DNA of 62,370 nucleotides from Collinsella aerofaciens. GTDB taxonomy: Bacteria > Actinomycetota > Coriobacteriia > Coriobacteriales > Coriobacteriaceae. The translations under genes were made by a program, and so were the position numbers. The notes below the pieces were generated by a model, which saw only the letters and a program-made list of their open reading frames with translations, was not told where the DNA came from and made no database searches. Positions 17,876-27,298 of the stretch are shown here, in pieces (positions within the stretch are counted from its first letter, which is position 1; every line of letters starts with the position of its first letter). Where the stretch lies: NCBI RefSeq assembly GCF_028207065.1, contig NZ_JAQLFP010000013.1, forward strand, positions 1 through 62,370, read 5' to 3'.

Positions 17876-20800
17876 ATGGTCTCTCGTATCTACGTGGAGA
17901 AGAAACCCGGGTTCGACGTCGAGGCTCAGCAGCTCAAGGGCGAGCTGACCGAAATTCTCGGCATCAAGGGCATCGAGGCCCTGAGGATTATCAACCGCTA
18001 CGACGTCGAGGGCATCGACAAGGAGCTTTTCCGGTCCTGCGTGCCGACCGTCTTTAGCGAGCCCCAGGTCGATGTGACCTACGACGAGCTCCCCGCAAGC
18101 GATGGCGCCGTCTTTGCCGTCGAATTCCTGCCTGGCCAGTTTGACCAGCGCGCCGACTCCGCCAGCGAGTGCGTGCAGCTCATCAGCCAGGGCGAGCGCC
18201 CCGCCGTGCGCTCCGCCAAGGTCTATATGATCTCGGGCGCTCTGGACGAGGCCGCCATTGATGCCATCAAGCACTACGTGGTGAACCCCGTCGAGGCGCG
18301 CATCGCCTCGCTCGACCTGCCCGAGACGCTGTACATGGAGACCCCCGAGCCCCAGCCCGTCGAGGTGCTCGACGGTTTCCGCGAGCTCGACGAAGCCGGC
18401 CTTGCCGCCTTTATTTCCGAGCGCGGCCTTGCCATGGACGAGGCGGACATCGCCTTCTGCCAGCAGTACTTCCGCGATGAGGATCGCGACCCCACCATCA
18501 CCGAGATCCGCGTGATCGACACCTACTGGTCCGATCACTGCCGCCACACCACCTTCGGCACCGTCCTGGACGACGTGACGATCGACGACGCCGTGGTGCA
18601 ACAGGCCTTCGACCGCTACATGGAGATGCGCCACGAACTCGGTCGCGACACCAAGCCCGTCTGCCTCATGGACATGGGCACCATCGGCGCCAAGTACCTC
18701 AAGAAGACCGGCGTCATGACCGATGTCGACGAGTCCGAGGAGATCAACGCCTGCACCGTCAAGGTGAAGGTCGATGTCGACGGCGAGGACCAGGACTGGC
18801 TGTTCCTCTTTAAGAACGAGACCCACAACCACCCGACCGAGATCGAGCCCTTCGGCGGTGCCGCCACCTGCGTGGGCGGTGCCATCCGCGACCCGCTGTC
18901 GGGCCGCAGCTACGTGTACCAGGCCATGCGTGTCACCGGCGCCGGCGACCCCACCGTCCCCGTGTCCGAGACGCTCGAGGGCAAGCTGCCGCAGCGTAAG
19001 CTCGTGACCACTGCTGCCGCCGGCTACTCCAGCTACGGCAACCAGATCGGCCTTGCCACCGGTCAGGTCAACGAACTCTATCACCCCGGCTACGTCGCCA
19101 AGCGCATGGAGGTCGGCGCCGTCGTGGGCGCTACCCCGGCAAACCACGTGCGTCGCGAGTGCCCCGCCCCCACCGACAAGATCATCCTGTTGGGCGGCCG
19201 CACCGGCCGTGACGGCATCGGCGGTGCCACCGGCTCCTCCAAGACCCAGAACACCGAGTCCATCGAGACATCGGGCGCCGAGGTCCAGAAGGGCAACGCC
19301 CCGGTCGAGCGCAAGCTGCAGCGCCTGTTCCGCCGCGGCGATGCCTGCCGTCTGATCAAGCGCTGCAACGACTTTGGCGCCGGCGGTGTCTCGGTCGCTG
19401 TAGGCGAGCTTGCCGACGGCCTGTATGTCGACCTTGATACCGTGACCAAGAAGTACGACGGTCTTGACGGCACCGAGCTCGCCATCTCTGAATCCCAGGA
19501 GCGCATGGCCTGCGCCGTCGCCGACGGTGACGTCGAGGAGTTCATGGGCTACGCCGCCGAGGAGAACCTGGAGGCGACCGTTATCGCCGAGGTTACCGCC
19601 GAGCCGCGCATGCGCATGGCCTGGAACGGCGTCGCCATCGTCGATCTGTCCCGCGAGTTCCTCAACTCCAACGGTGCGCCCAAGCACCAGGTCGCCCACG
19701 TCTGCGCCCGCAGTGTGTGGCAGCCCAGCTGGGCCGGTACCACGCTCGCCGAGCGCATGACCTCGCTCGTCACCGACCTCAACGTCGCTTCCAACAAGGG
19801 CCTTTCCGAGCGCTTCGACTCCACCATCGGCGCCGCGACCGTGCTCATGCCCTTTGGCGGCAAGACGCAGCTCACCCCGAGCTCGGCCATGGTCGCCAAG
19901 TTCCCCGTGGACGGCGAGACCACCACAGCGAGTGCCATGGCATGGGGCTTCAACCCCTATTTGATGGAGGCCGACCAGTTTGCGGGCGCCTACCTGTCCG
20001 TGGTCGAGTCCATCGCCAAGCTCGTTGCCGCCGGCTTTGAGCACAAGCGCGCCTACCTCTCCTTCCAGGAGTACTTCGAGCGCCTGCGCACCGAAGCAGA
20101 GCGCTGGGGCAAGCCCATGGCTGCCGTCCTGGGTGCCCTTATGGCTCAGGTCGACCTGGGTGCCGGTGCCATCGGCGGCAAGGACTCCATGAGCGGTTCG
20201 TTTGAGGACGAGACCGGCGAGCTCAACGTTCCGCCGACCCTGATCAGCTTCGCCGTCGCCGTGGGCAAGGCCGCCCGCGCCGTCTCGCCCGAGTTCAAGG
20301 GCCTCACGCACCGCGTCGTCCGCATCGCCCCCGCCACCTACGGCGAGGATTACCGCCCCGACGCCCAGCAGCTGCTCGCCGCGTTTGACGCCGTCGAGGC
20401 GCTCACCGCCAACGGCAACGCCCTGGCCATCTCCACGCCCGGCTACGGCTGCGGCGCCGAGAGCCTCTTTAAAATGTGCGTCGGCAACCAGATCGGTATC
20501 GAGCTTGCCGAGGATGTGGACGTGGAGAGCCTCTTCACCCCGCTCTACGGTAGCTTTATCGTCGAGCTCGCCGAGGATGCCGAGCTGCCCGAGGTCGCCG
20601 ACGGCGTTGTCGTCGAGCCCCTGGGCACCACCGTCGAGGGCTATGTCATCGACACCGGCTCCGAGGTCATCGAGCTCGCCGAGCTCCAGGAGGCCTGGGA
20701 GAGCGGCATCGAGGGCGTCTTCGCCTACCGCAGCGCCGGCGAGACCCCCGAGGTCGAGACCATCGACTTCCGCGCCAAGGATATCCACGTGTACGGCGGC

Positions 20801-21622
20801 GCCAAGATCGCCCGCCCGCGCGTGATCATCCCCGTGTTCCCCGGCAACAACTGCGAGTACGACAGCGCCCGCGCCTTCCGTGCCGCCGGTGCCGAGGCCG
20901 ACACCTTCGTGATCAACAACCTCACGCCCGAGGCCGTCGCCGAGAGCACCCGCGAGCTTGCCCGCCGCATCCGTGCAAGCCAGATCGTTATGATCCCCGG
21001 CGGCTTCTCGGGCGGCGACGAGCCCGACGGCTCTGCCAAGTTCATCACGGCGTTCTTCCGCGCTCCCGAGGTCACCGAGGCAGTCCGCGACCTGCTCAAG
21101 GCCCGCGATGGCCTGATGCTGGGCATCTGCAACGGCTTCCAGGCCCTGATCAAGCTCGGCCTGGTGCCCTACGGCGACATCGTCGACGCCACGCCCGATG
21201 CGCCCACGTTGACGTTCAACACCATCGGTCGCCACCAGAGCCGTCTGGTGCGCACCCGCATCTCGTCCAACTTGTCCCCGTGGCTGTCGCAGTGCAGCCT
21301 GGACGACCCCTACACCGTCGCCATCAGCCACGGCGAGGGCCGCTTTGTCGCCAATGACGAAGTGCTCGCCCAGCTGATCGCCAACGGCCAGGTCGCCACG
21401 CAGTACGTGGGCGAGAACGGCAAGCCCAGCATGGATCTCTCTGTCAACCCCAACGGCTCCGCACTCGCCATCGAGGGCATCACGAGCCCCGACGGCCGCG
21501 TCCTGGGCAAGATGGGCCATGCCGAGCGTCGCGGCGACAACCTGTACCGCAACGTGCCCGAGCATGTCCCCGGCGATAAGTTCATGCCGATCTTTGAGAG
21601 CGGCGTGGCCTACTTCGCTTAA
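17876..21622 (+). CDS. purL: Phosphoribosylformylglycinamidine synthase (fused PurL/PurQ, clade II)
   Basis: Fourth step of purine synthesis: converts FGAR, glutamine and ATP to FGAM. 1248 residues combine the PurS-like, PurL and glutaminase parts in one chain. Key regions: DHCRHTTFGT near 220, NETHNHPTEIEPFGGAATCVGG near 320, GGKDSMSGSF near 770, and a C-terminal class I amidotransferase with catalytic Cys in GICNGFQAL and ISHGEGRF. The length and domain order fit the clostridial-type enzyme (TIGR01857). The start MVSRIYVEKK is chosen over an upstream frame at 17768 that lies in promoter-like DNA. It stands alone, followed by a terminator. Confidence 0.96.
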   Translation: MVSRIYVEKKPGFDVEAQQLKGELTEILGIKGIEALRIINRYDVEGIDKELFRSCVPTVFSEPQVDVTYDELPASDGAVFAVEFLPGQFDQRADSASECVQLISQGERPAVRSAKVYMISGALDEAAIDAIKHYVVNPVEARIASLDLPETLYMETPEPQPVEVLDGFRELDEAGLAAFISERGLAMDEADIAFCQQYFRDEDRDPTITEIRVIDTYWSDHCRHTTFGTVLDDVTIDDAVVQQAFDRYMEMRHELGRDTKPVCLMDMGTIGAKYLKKTGVMTDVDESEEINACTVKVKVDVDGEDQDWLFLFKNETHNHPTEIEPFGGAATCVGGAIRDPLSGRSYVYQAMRVTGAGDPTVPVSETLEGKLPQRKLVTTAAAGYSSYGNQIGLATGQVNELYHPGYVAKRMEVGAVVGATPANHVRRECPAPTDKIILLGGRTGRDGIGGATGSSKTQNTESIETSGAEVQKGNAPVERKLQRLFRRGDACRLIKRCNDFGAGGVSVAVGELADGLYVDLDTVTKKYDGLDGTELAISESQERMACAVADGDVEEFMGYAAEENLEATVIAEVTAEPRMRMAWNGVAIVDLSREFLNSNGAPKHQVAHVCARSVWQPSWAGTTLAERMTSLVTDLNVASNKGLSERFDSTIGAATVLMPFGGKTQLTPSSAMVAKFPVDGETTTASAMAWGFNPYLMEADQFAGAYLSVVESIAKLVAAGFEHKRAYLSFQEYFERLRTEAERWGKPMAAVLGALMAQVDLGAGAIGGKDSMSGSFEDETGELNVPPTLISFAVAVGKAARAVSPEFKGLTHRVVRIAPATYGEDYRPDAQQLLAAFDAVEALTANGNALAISTPGYGCGAESLFKMCVGNQIGIELAEDVDVESLFTPLYGSFIVELAEDAELPEVADGVVVEPLGTTVEGYVIDTGSEVIELAELQEAWESGIEGVFAYRSAGETPEVETIDFRAKDIHVYGGAKIARPRVIIPVFPGNNCEYDSARAFRAAGAEADTFVINNLTPEAVAESTRELARRIRASQIVMIPGGFSGGDEPDGSAKFITAFFRAPEVTEAVRDLLKARDGLMLGICNGFQALIKLGLVPYGDIVDATPDAPTLTFNTIGRHQSRLVRTRISSNLSPWLSQCSLDDPYTVAISHGEGRFVANDEVLAQLIANGQVATQYVGENGKPSMDLSVNPNGSALAIEGITSPDGRVLGKMGHAERRGDNLYRNVPEHVPGDKFMPIFESGVAYFA

Positions 21623-21660
21623 ACCTTTCCCATCGGGTACAATCCCCTCGGGTAACAACA

Positions 21661-21696
21661 CCCGCCACCGACACATCCGGTGGCGGGTTCTTTTTT
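21661..21696 (+). terminator. Rho-independent terminator after purL
   Basis: CCCGCCACCG (21661-21670) pairs with CGGTGGCGGG (21678-21687) and is followed by TTCTTTTTT. It lies about 40 bases after the purL stop. Confidence 0.9.
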
Positions 21697-21721
21697 GCTT
21701 CGCGCATGCAGGAAGGACATC

Positions 21722-22657
21722 ATGGAAAGCCGCAAGCCGTATCTCGCCACCCTGCCCGGACTCATCCTGGGTTGTCTTGTTTGCTGTGCACTCTGGGGAT
21801 CGGCGTTTCCCTGCATCAAGATCGGCTACGCACTCTTTGGTATCCCGGCGCACGATAGCGCCTCGCAGCTGCTCTTTGCGGGCTTGCGCTTCACGCTTGC
21901 CGGCGCCCTGGTTATCGTTGGGATGAGTGCGGCCCAACGCCGCCCCCTCATTCCGCAGGCTCGCGACATCAAGCCCATCTTTGTCTTGTCGCTCTTCCAG
22001 ACTATCGGGCAGTACTTCTTTTTCTATCTGGGCCTCTCGTGCGCCAGCGCCATGTCGAGCTCCATCATCGAGGCCAGCGCCAACTTCCTCGCAATCCTCT
22101 TTGCCGCCCTGGCATTTCACACCGAGAAGCTCAATACGGCCAAGGTGCTTGGCTGTGCGCTGGGCTTTGCCGGCGTCGCGCTCGTCAACCTCTCGGGCGC
22201 AGATGGCACCTTTGGCTTCAGGCTCGATGGCGAGGGCTTTATCCTAGCCTCCACTGTCGCGGGTGCTCTTTCGACCTGCCTGATCGGCATCTTCTCGCGC
22301 AAGCACGACGGCGTCTTGCTTGCCGGGTGGCAGTTCTTGGTCGGCGGCCTGGTCCTCACCGCCATCGGCTTTTTGATGGGTGGCGCGCTCTCCCCCACGG
22401 CGATTGTCCCCGCCATCGTGCTCATCATCTACATGGCGCTTATCTCCGCGGTCGCCTACTCGCTGTGGTCGCGCCTGCTTGCCGTCAACCCCGTCAGCCG
22501 CGTCTCGGTCTTTGGGTTTATGAACCCGGTCTTTGGCGTACTGCTGAGCGCACTGCTGCTTGGCGAGGGCGCCGGCACGAGCCCCGTTACTGTCATCGTT
22601 GCCCTGCTCTTGGTCTGCAGCGGCATCATCATCGTCAACAAACCCAAAAAAGCCTAG
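21722..22657 (+). CDS. EamA/DMT-family transporter
   Basis: 311 residues with ten hydrophobic segments in two EamA halves, as usual for drug/metabolite transporters. Examples are LILGCLVCCALWGSAFPCIKIGYAL at the start and VSVFGFMNPVFGVLLSALLLGEG near the end, the latter being the classic EamA second-repeat motif. The ATG at 21722 follows GGAAGGA closely. The substrate cannot be predicted; relatives export amino acids, metabolites or drugs. Monocistronic between two terminators. Confidence 0.88.
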   Translation: MESRKPYLATLPGLILGCLVCCALWGSAFPCIKIGYALFGIPAHDSASQLLFAGLRFTLAGALVIVGMSAAQRRPLIPQARDIKPIFVLSLFQTIGQYFFFYLGLSCASAMSSSIIEASANFLAILFAALAFHTEKLNTAKVLGCALGFAGVALVNLSGADGTFGFRLDGEGFILASTVAGALSTCLIGIFSRKHDGVLLAGWQFLVGGLVLTAIGFLMGGALSPTAIVPAIVLIIYMALISAVAYSLWSRLLAVNPVSRVSVFGFMNPVFGVLLSALLLGEGAGTSPVTVIVALLLVCSGIIIVNKPKKA

Positions 22658-22804
22658 AGAGCTCACCTTTTTAGGGAGAGCCTTCACACACTTTAGCTTA
22701 ATGGAATGCACTGGTTCTCGTTGATTTCGCACCGAGTCGCGGCGGCAGACGCCCGTCTTGCCGCACCGCGCCTGGGCATTATGACCGGTGGCCCCCACAA
22801 ACGC

Positions 22805-22846
22805 AAAAGGGGCGCACGACCATCGCAACGGTCGTGTGCCCCTTTT
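22805..22846 (-). terminator. Terminator shared by EamA and GGDEF genes
   Basis: A 17-base inverted repeat (22805-22821 with 22830-22846, arm AAAAGGGGCGCACGACC) lies two bases after the minus-strand GGDEF stop. It carries A-runs and T-runs on both sides, so it can act in both directions. Confidence 0.85.
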
Positions 22847-22847
22847 C

Positions 22848-23999
22848 CTAGCGTATCTGAACGCCGGCTTTCTTCTTCTCGCGCTTTACGCGGTAGAGCT
22901 CCGCGTCGGCAGCACGAAGCAAGTCTTGCCAGGTATCGACGCCATCACCAACCCGTGCGTAGCCGATGGACATCCGCAACAGATACGGAACCTCGGCGCG
23001 CGCGAGCTCATCGTTGATTGTCGCGCACAGATGCATGATATCCTGTTCCGCCACTGCCTTTTGGAGCACCACGAACTCATCGCCACCATAACGTGCGATA
23101 AAGCCGCCAGACGCCGAGCAGACTTCTTTGAGCGCAGCGGATATGACCTGAAGAGCGTGGTCGCCCTCCACATGCCCATAGCGATCGTTAATCTGCTTAA
23201 AGCCGTCGGCGTCCATCATAAGCAGATATACATCTTCGGCCTGATCCACATTTGAGAAGAGCGACAGCATATAGGTCTCAAAACGGTTGCGATTGTTAAG
23301 TCCAGTCAACGGGTCGGTCGAGATGAGCTGCTCCTGGTAGATGATGTAGAGCAGCAACATGCTAATCATTATGCCGACACAAAGGCCGGGCACCGAGTAT
23401 ACGACCTGAAAGGTACCGCCCACCAGGGCCGGAATGGCGAAAAATGCCAAGGTTCGATAGATGGCCTTCGTCTGCAGGCTCTCGACCCTGCGAGATTGCA
23501 CAAATGCATGCAGGGACGTATGTATAACGTAACAGTAGCTGACGATGGGCTGGATCATATAGGCAAAGCCGCGACGATACACGCCCTGCGAATCGATATA
23601 GAACAGGGCGTGCGTCCAGTAACTGGTAAACGCCAGCACGACCACCAGAGCCGTAGGCAACGCAACAAGCACCACCCTATAGCGCGAGGTCAAAAGGCGA
23701 GAACCCTGCACCGTCTCGGAATAGATAAACCAAATGAGACACGCGATAGCAAAGAGCGAAAACGAAACCGCGTTGGAAATCCAGTTGGCAGCAATGCCCA
23801 ACGTGCCGTCCACACCGTCCGAAAGCGTCCAGATCATATCGAATAATATGTACGCGGCAGAGGTGTAGCCCAGCATGCTAAACAATAGCTGCTGGGTGCT
23901 CGAGAACAAGGAGCGACGACTTCGCACGGCAAGCCCGATAAGAACAATCATGCATAGCACGAATATCTCAATCTTGAGTGCCTTAACCACTAGCGCCAT
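22848..23999 (-). CDS. Membrane-bound diguanylate cyclase (GGDEF)
   Basis: About 383 residues: an N-terminal membrane domain with seven to eight helices, then a complete GGDEF domain. The domain shows TDPLTGLNNRNRFE, MMDADGFKQINDRYGH and the intact active site RYGGDEFVVL, so c-di-GMP synthesis is expected. No RxxD inhibitory site is evident five residues before GGDEF (sequence SGGFIARYGGDEF). No EAL domain is present. The start is uncertain: a TTG frame extends to 24032, an ATG is at 23999, and a GTG at 23990 has the best-spaced GAAGGG. The membrane part may sense an unknown signal. Confidence 0.88.
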   Translation of the reverse strand: MALVVKALKIEIFVLCMIVLIGLAVRSRRSLFSSTQQLLFSMLGYTSAAYILFDMIWTLSDGVDGTLGIAANWISNAVSFSLFAIACLIWFIYSETVQGSRLLTSRYRVVLVALPTALVVVLAFTSYWTHALFYIDSQGVYRRGFAYMIQPIVSYCYVIHTSLHAFVQSRRVESLQTKAIYRTLAFFAIPALVGGTFQVVYSVPGLCVGIMISMLLLYIIYQEQLISTDPLTGLNNRNRFETYMLSLFSNVDQAEDVYLLMMDADGFKQINDRYGHVEGDHALQVISAALKEVCSASGGFIARYGGDEFVVLQKAVAEQDIMHLCATINDELARAEVPYLLRMSIGYARVGDGVDTWQDLLRAADAELYRVKREKKKAGVQIR

Positions 24000-24052
24000 C
24001 CCTTCAATACCCAAGTGGTCAGAATCGCCCAATTCGAATCAGGGCAATAAAC

Positions 24053-24131
24053 ACCCCTTTACTCCGCAGGGGTAAAGGGGATAATAGCAGAGCGCCCGAA
24101 CATCACTGCAAAACAGTTTCTGTTCGGGCGC
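24053..24131 (-). terminator. Two stem-loops downstream of kdgT
   Basis: CCCCTTTA/TAAAGGGG (24053-24079) and GCGCCCGAAC/GTTCGGGCGC (24092-24131) lie between the kdgT stop and the GGDEF start. The second is 50 bases after the kdgT stop and probably ends that transcript, although no long U-run follows. Confidence 0.5.
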
Positions 24132-24180
24132 CCATACGGCGCGAATTGCACACGCCGGCATCATTGATGGGTATCGATTG

Positions 24181-25203
24181 CTACTCGCCATCGATGTCAG
24201 CCGCGACGGCCTCCTCGATGGCCTCGACACCGACAGGCGACAGATCCTCCTTGCCTTGGCAGAACTTCTTGTCGACCCAGCCAGTCAGAATCGGAGCCAT
24301 GATCGCCGTGATGATAACGGCGGTGGCGATCTGAGCGTACGCGGTGGGCGCAAGCTCGGCGTAGCGCGGTGCGACCTCGGCGAGGGCAACCGGTGTGGTC
24401 ACAGCCGTGCCGGCAATGGTGGAGCAAGCCACAGCGGCCTTGCCATTGCCGCCGCACAGACGCTCGAACGCAAAGGTGATGGGACCGACGACAAACAGCG
24501 TGACAAGGCCCAGCAAGATGCCGGAAATACCGCCGGTGATAAAGCTCGACAGGCTCATGGACGCACCGAGCTGAAATCCGATGACGGCAATCGCGGGATT
24601 GGCACCGGGAACCAGCAGGTTCTTGATAAACGGGAACAGGTTGCCCAGAACCATGCCAATAACGAGTGGCAAGATGGAGCCGATAATGGTGCCAATGGGA
24701 ATGTTGGCGAGGCCGGAAACACCGAGGATGATCATCGTGACGGCGGGGCCGGCCGTAAAGAACAGGATACCGACGGCGCCCTGCTCAGACTCATCACCGA
24801 ACTCGCCCATGATGCCCGTATAGAGCGCCATGTTGCAAAACGTGATGCCGCCGATGATAGACACGGAGCTCAGACCCAGGAAGTTGTCGTTAAAGAAATA
24901 TGCCACGCCCAGGCCGAGAGCCGCTGCGACGACCAGCTTGGGAATCAGCACGACGATGCCGGTCTTGATAGCGCCCGGCGTGGACTTAAAGCTGATGCCG
25001 GCGCCCACAAACAGCAGGATCGCGGCGACGATGGTATTGGAGCCACCGCGGCAGGCAGCCGTAAAGAATCCGCCGATCTCAAAAACCTGCGGGCAGAAGG
25101 TGTTGAGCAAAAGACCGACGATCATCGGATAAATCATGATGTCGCCCGGGATGCGCGGGACCTTGAATTTCTTTTGCTCGTTGGCGGTTGCTTCCTGTGC
25201 CAT
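24181..25203 (-). CDS. kdgT: 2-keto-3-deoxygluconate permease
   Basis: Proton-coupled uptake of 2-keto-3-deoxygluconate, a pectin breakdown product. 340 residues from MAQEATANEQKKFKVPRIPGD with about ten membrane helices. KdgT-family features include PGDIMIYPMIVGLLLNTFCP, AILLFVGAGISFKSTPGAI and a C-terminal KDLSPVGVEAIEE-type tail. The start at 25203 has GGGGG upstream; a longer frame to 25233 lacks one. No kdgK/kdgA lies nearby, so its pathway partners are elsewhere or the substrate differs. Confidence 0.88.
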   Translation of the reverse strand: MAQEATANEQKKFKVPRIPGDIMIYPMIVGLLLNTFCPQVFEIGGFFTAACRGGSNTIVAAILLFVGAGISFKSTPGAIKTGIVVLIPKLVVAAALGLGVAYFFNDNFLGLSSVSIIGGITFCNMALYTGIMGEFGDESEQGAVGILFFTAGPAVTMIILGVSGLANIPIGTIIGSILPLVIGMVLGNLFPFIKNLLVPGANPAIAVIGFQLGASMSLSSFITGGISGILLGLVTLFVVGPITFAFERLCGGNGKAAVACSTIAGTAVTTPVALAEVAPRYAELAPTAYAQIATAVIITAIMAPILTGWVDKKFCQGKEDLSPVGVEAIEEAVAADIDGE

Positions 25204-25353
25204 GAAACCCCCATTTCCGCTGACGGGGTACAAAAGCCCACGTCACGCTTTGCTACAGTAAAGTTTGACCATGGTACCAGAAGAAATAGACCAGCTCGGT
25301 GAAAAACTCGACAAGTTGGGATGGAACGAGATTCGGCGCCCGCGACGCCACCC

Positions 25354-25677
25354 CTATATAAGGCTCAAGACGATATAGAGTACGATGCCCGAGACGCAGC
25401 ACCACAGCATCGATTTTGTCTTGACCGCCACGACCACGACGCCGGCGGCCGCAATCCAGGGAACCAAGGCAGGCCAGGGTCCCGCGTCGAACGCGCCGGG
25501 GCTCACCAAGTCGTTGGCGACCAGCGCGGCAAAGGCAGCGGGCGGGATATAACCCAGGGCCTCGGTAATGCGGGGCGACAGCGTTCTCCCGCGCAAGGCA
25601 AACGCCGGCGCGATGCGAAAGAACGCGATAGCAGCCCACGACGACAGCCACAGAACCAAGAACTCGTTAACGGGCAT
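25354..25677 (-). CDS. azlD: AzlD-family branched-chain amino acid export subunit
   Basis: 107 residues with three to four hydrophobic helices, the usual AzlD size. The motif SPRITEALGYIPPAAFAALVANDL is characteristic. The small partner of AzlC, together forming an exporter of branched-chain amino acids or analogues. The start ATG at 25677 (MPVNEFLV) is preferred because AGAGG is eight bases upstream. It overlaps the azlC end by 11 bases. Confidence 0.88.
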   Translation of the reverse strand: MPVNEFLVLWLSSWAAIAFFRIAPAFALRGRTLSPRITEALGYIPPAAFAALVANDLVSPGAFDAGPWPALVPWIAAAGVVVVAVKTKSMLWCCVSGIVLYIVLSLI

Positions 25678-26359
25678 CGCGGGCACCTCTTCCGTCTAAT
25701 ACAGCATCGCACGCCAGCGCAATGGCAATGCCGACCACGACGCTTGCCGGCACGGCAATATTCGTGAGGCCCAAGAACTTGCATACGGCGACGGACACCG
25801 CGCCCGAAACCGCCGCGACAACGTTGCCGCGCGACAGCCGCTGCGAAAAGAGTAGACAGATAAAGAGTGACGTGCAGACGAAACTCGCAATAGCGGTGGG
25901 AACATCGACAACGGCACCGACGATGGCGCCCGTCGTGCACGAAGCGCCCCATGTCGCGATGAGGATCACGTTGAGCACGAAGGATTCGCGCGGGCCCCAA
26001 TCCTCCCCCTCAGCCAGCCTGGCAAGCGAGATGCCGTATGCCTCCTCGGTGAGCGTCGCGGCAACAGCCAGCGTCTGACGCTTCGAGGCGCCCGCCAGAT
26101 GGGGTGCGATCGATGCCGAGTAAAGAGCGAAGCGCGAGGAGATGGCGGCGACGCTCGCGATAATCGAAGGTGCCGGTACGCCCGCCAGCCAAAGATTGCA
26201 GATCATAAACTGGCCGCTGCCCGTCACAAACGTGCTGCTCAGAGCAAAGACCATCCAGGGCTCCATTCCCGTCTGCCCCATGATCATTCCGCACGGCGCG
26301 CCTATCGCAACATAGGTAAGCATCACCGGCCAGACGGTTCTAACGATTTTGAGCACCAT
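25667..26359 (-). CDS. azlC: AzlC-family branched-chain amino acid export subunit
   Basis: 230 residues from MVLKIVRTVWPVMLTYVAIG. AzlC hallmarks are PCGMIMGQTGM, STFVTGSGQFM and LTEEAYGISLA. A longer open frame reaches 26593 but its first 78 residues are not AzlC-like and would overlap the divergent HD gene, so it is rejected. AGGATGAGAAG lies before ATG. Operon with azlD downstream. With the Liv importer at the window start, the cell has both import and export of branched-chain amino acids. Confidence 0.9.
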   Translation of the reverse strand: MVLKIVRTVWPVMLTYVAIGAPCGMIMGQTGMEPWMVFALSSTFVTGSGQFMICNLWLAGVPAPSIIASVAAISSRFALYSASIAPHLAGASKRQTLAVAATLTEEAYGISLARLAEGEDWGPRESFVLNVILIATWGASCTTGAIVGAVVDVPTAIASFVCTSLFICLLFSQRLSRGNVVAAVSGAVSVAVCKFLGLTNIAVPASVVVGIAIALACDAVLDGRGARDAR

Positions 26360-26485
26360 ACGCTTCTCATCCTGACAAGGTCTCCGAGCCGCATGTAGCG
26401 ACACGGCAGAATCATCATCCGACAGCAACCGAGTTCGCCTACAATTGCCACCGGATCGAAAGACACAACTTTTTAGGAAGTCATT

Positions 26486-27298
26486 ATGACAGCTATCGAT
26501 CGAGACCGGGCGCGCGCGGCCTTCAAAAGCTACACCGATGCCTACGACGCCACCAACCCACGCATCGCGCTCAAAATCGAGCATACGTACCACGTGGCCG
26601 AGGCATGCGATGCCGTAGCGCGCGAGCAGGGCTGGTCGTCAGAAGATATTGACCTAGCATGGCTTTGCGGCCTGCTACACGATATGGGCCGCTTTGAGCA
26701 GCTGCGACGCTGGGACACCTTTAAGGACGCCGAGAGCATGAGCCATGCGGCGCTGGGCATCGAGGTCCTCTTTGGCGAGAATCCCGCCGATGCACCCGCC
26801 GTAACAAGCATCCGCGACTTTATCGATGACCCGGCAGAAGATGAGCTCATCCGAGCGAGCATTGCCTATCACAGCGATTTCCGTCTACCCGCGCAGCTCG
26901 ACGTGCGCACGCGAAGCTTCTGCGATATCGTGCGCGATGGTGACAAGATCGACATTATGCGCACCATCGCCGACAGCACCGTCGACACCATCCTCAAGGT
27001 GGATGAGGACGCGTTTCTAGCCAGTCGCTTCTCGGCACCGACGCTTGCCGCCTTTGACGAGCACCGCTGCGTCACGCGCGATGAGCGCGATGAGCCCGCA
27101 GACTACCTGGTGGGACTCATCTGCTTTATGTTTGAGCTCGTCTATCCAGCGAGCCGCGCGCTGGCGCGCGAGCAGGGCGATATCCACCGCCTGCTCGACG
27201 CGCCCTTTGGCATTGCACGGCCTTTTAGCGACCCCGCCACGCAAGCAACCTGGGAGCGCCTAAAGAACGAGATGCGCACCTGGCTGGCGCGCGCCTAG
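26486..27298 (+). CDS. HD-domain phosphohydrolase
   Basis: 270 residues. HD superfamily metal ligands are visible as IEHTYHV (His33) and LLHDMGRF (His65-Asp66), with HAALGIEVLF and IAYHSDFRLP later. The family hydrolyses phosphate esters of nucleotides or related signalling molecules; the substrate is unknown. It is divergent from azlC. Its stop TAG shares the palindrome CTAG (27295-27298) with the convergent etfA stop, so the two genes overlap by four bases tail to tail. Confidence 0.85.
   Translation: MTAIDRDRARAAFKSYTDAYDATNPRIALKIEHTYHVAEACDAVAREQGWSSEDIDLAWLCGLLHDMGRFEQLRRWDTFKDAESMSHAALGIEVLFGENPADAPAVTSIRDFIDDPAEDELIRASIAYHSDFRLPAQLDVRTRSFCDIVRDGDKIDIMRTIADSTVDTILKVDEDAFLASRFSAPTLAAFDEHRCVTRDERDEPADYLVGLICFMFELVYPASRALAREQGDIHRLLDAPFGIARPFSDPATQATWERLKNEMRTWLARA

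Noticed and set aside
17858..22120. A 1420-codon open frame on the minus strand opposite purL
   Set aside because: It is the mirror of a GC-rich, strongly biased coding gene. It has no domain, has a low-complexity His/Gly/Asp-rich composition, and runs through a terminator and into the next gene.
26360..26593. N-terminal extension of AzlC
   Set aside because: Not hydrophobic, not AzlC-like, and it overlaps the start of the divergent HD gene.
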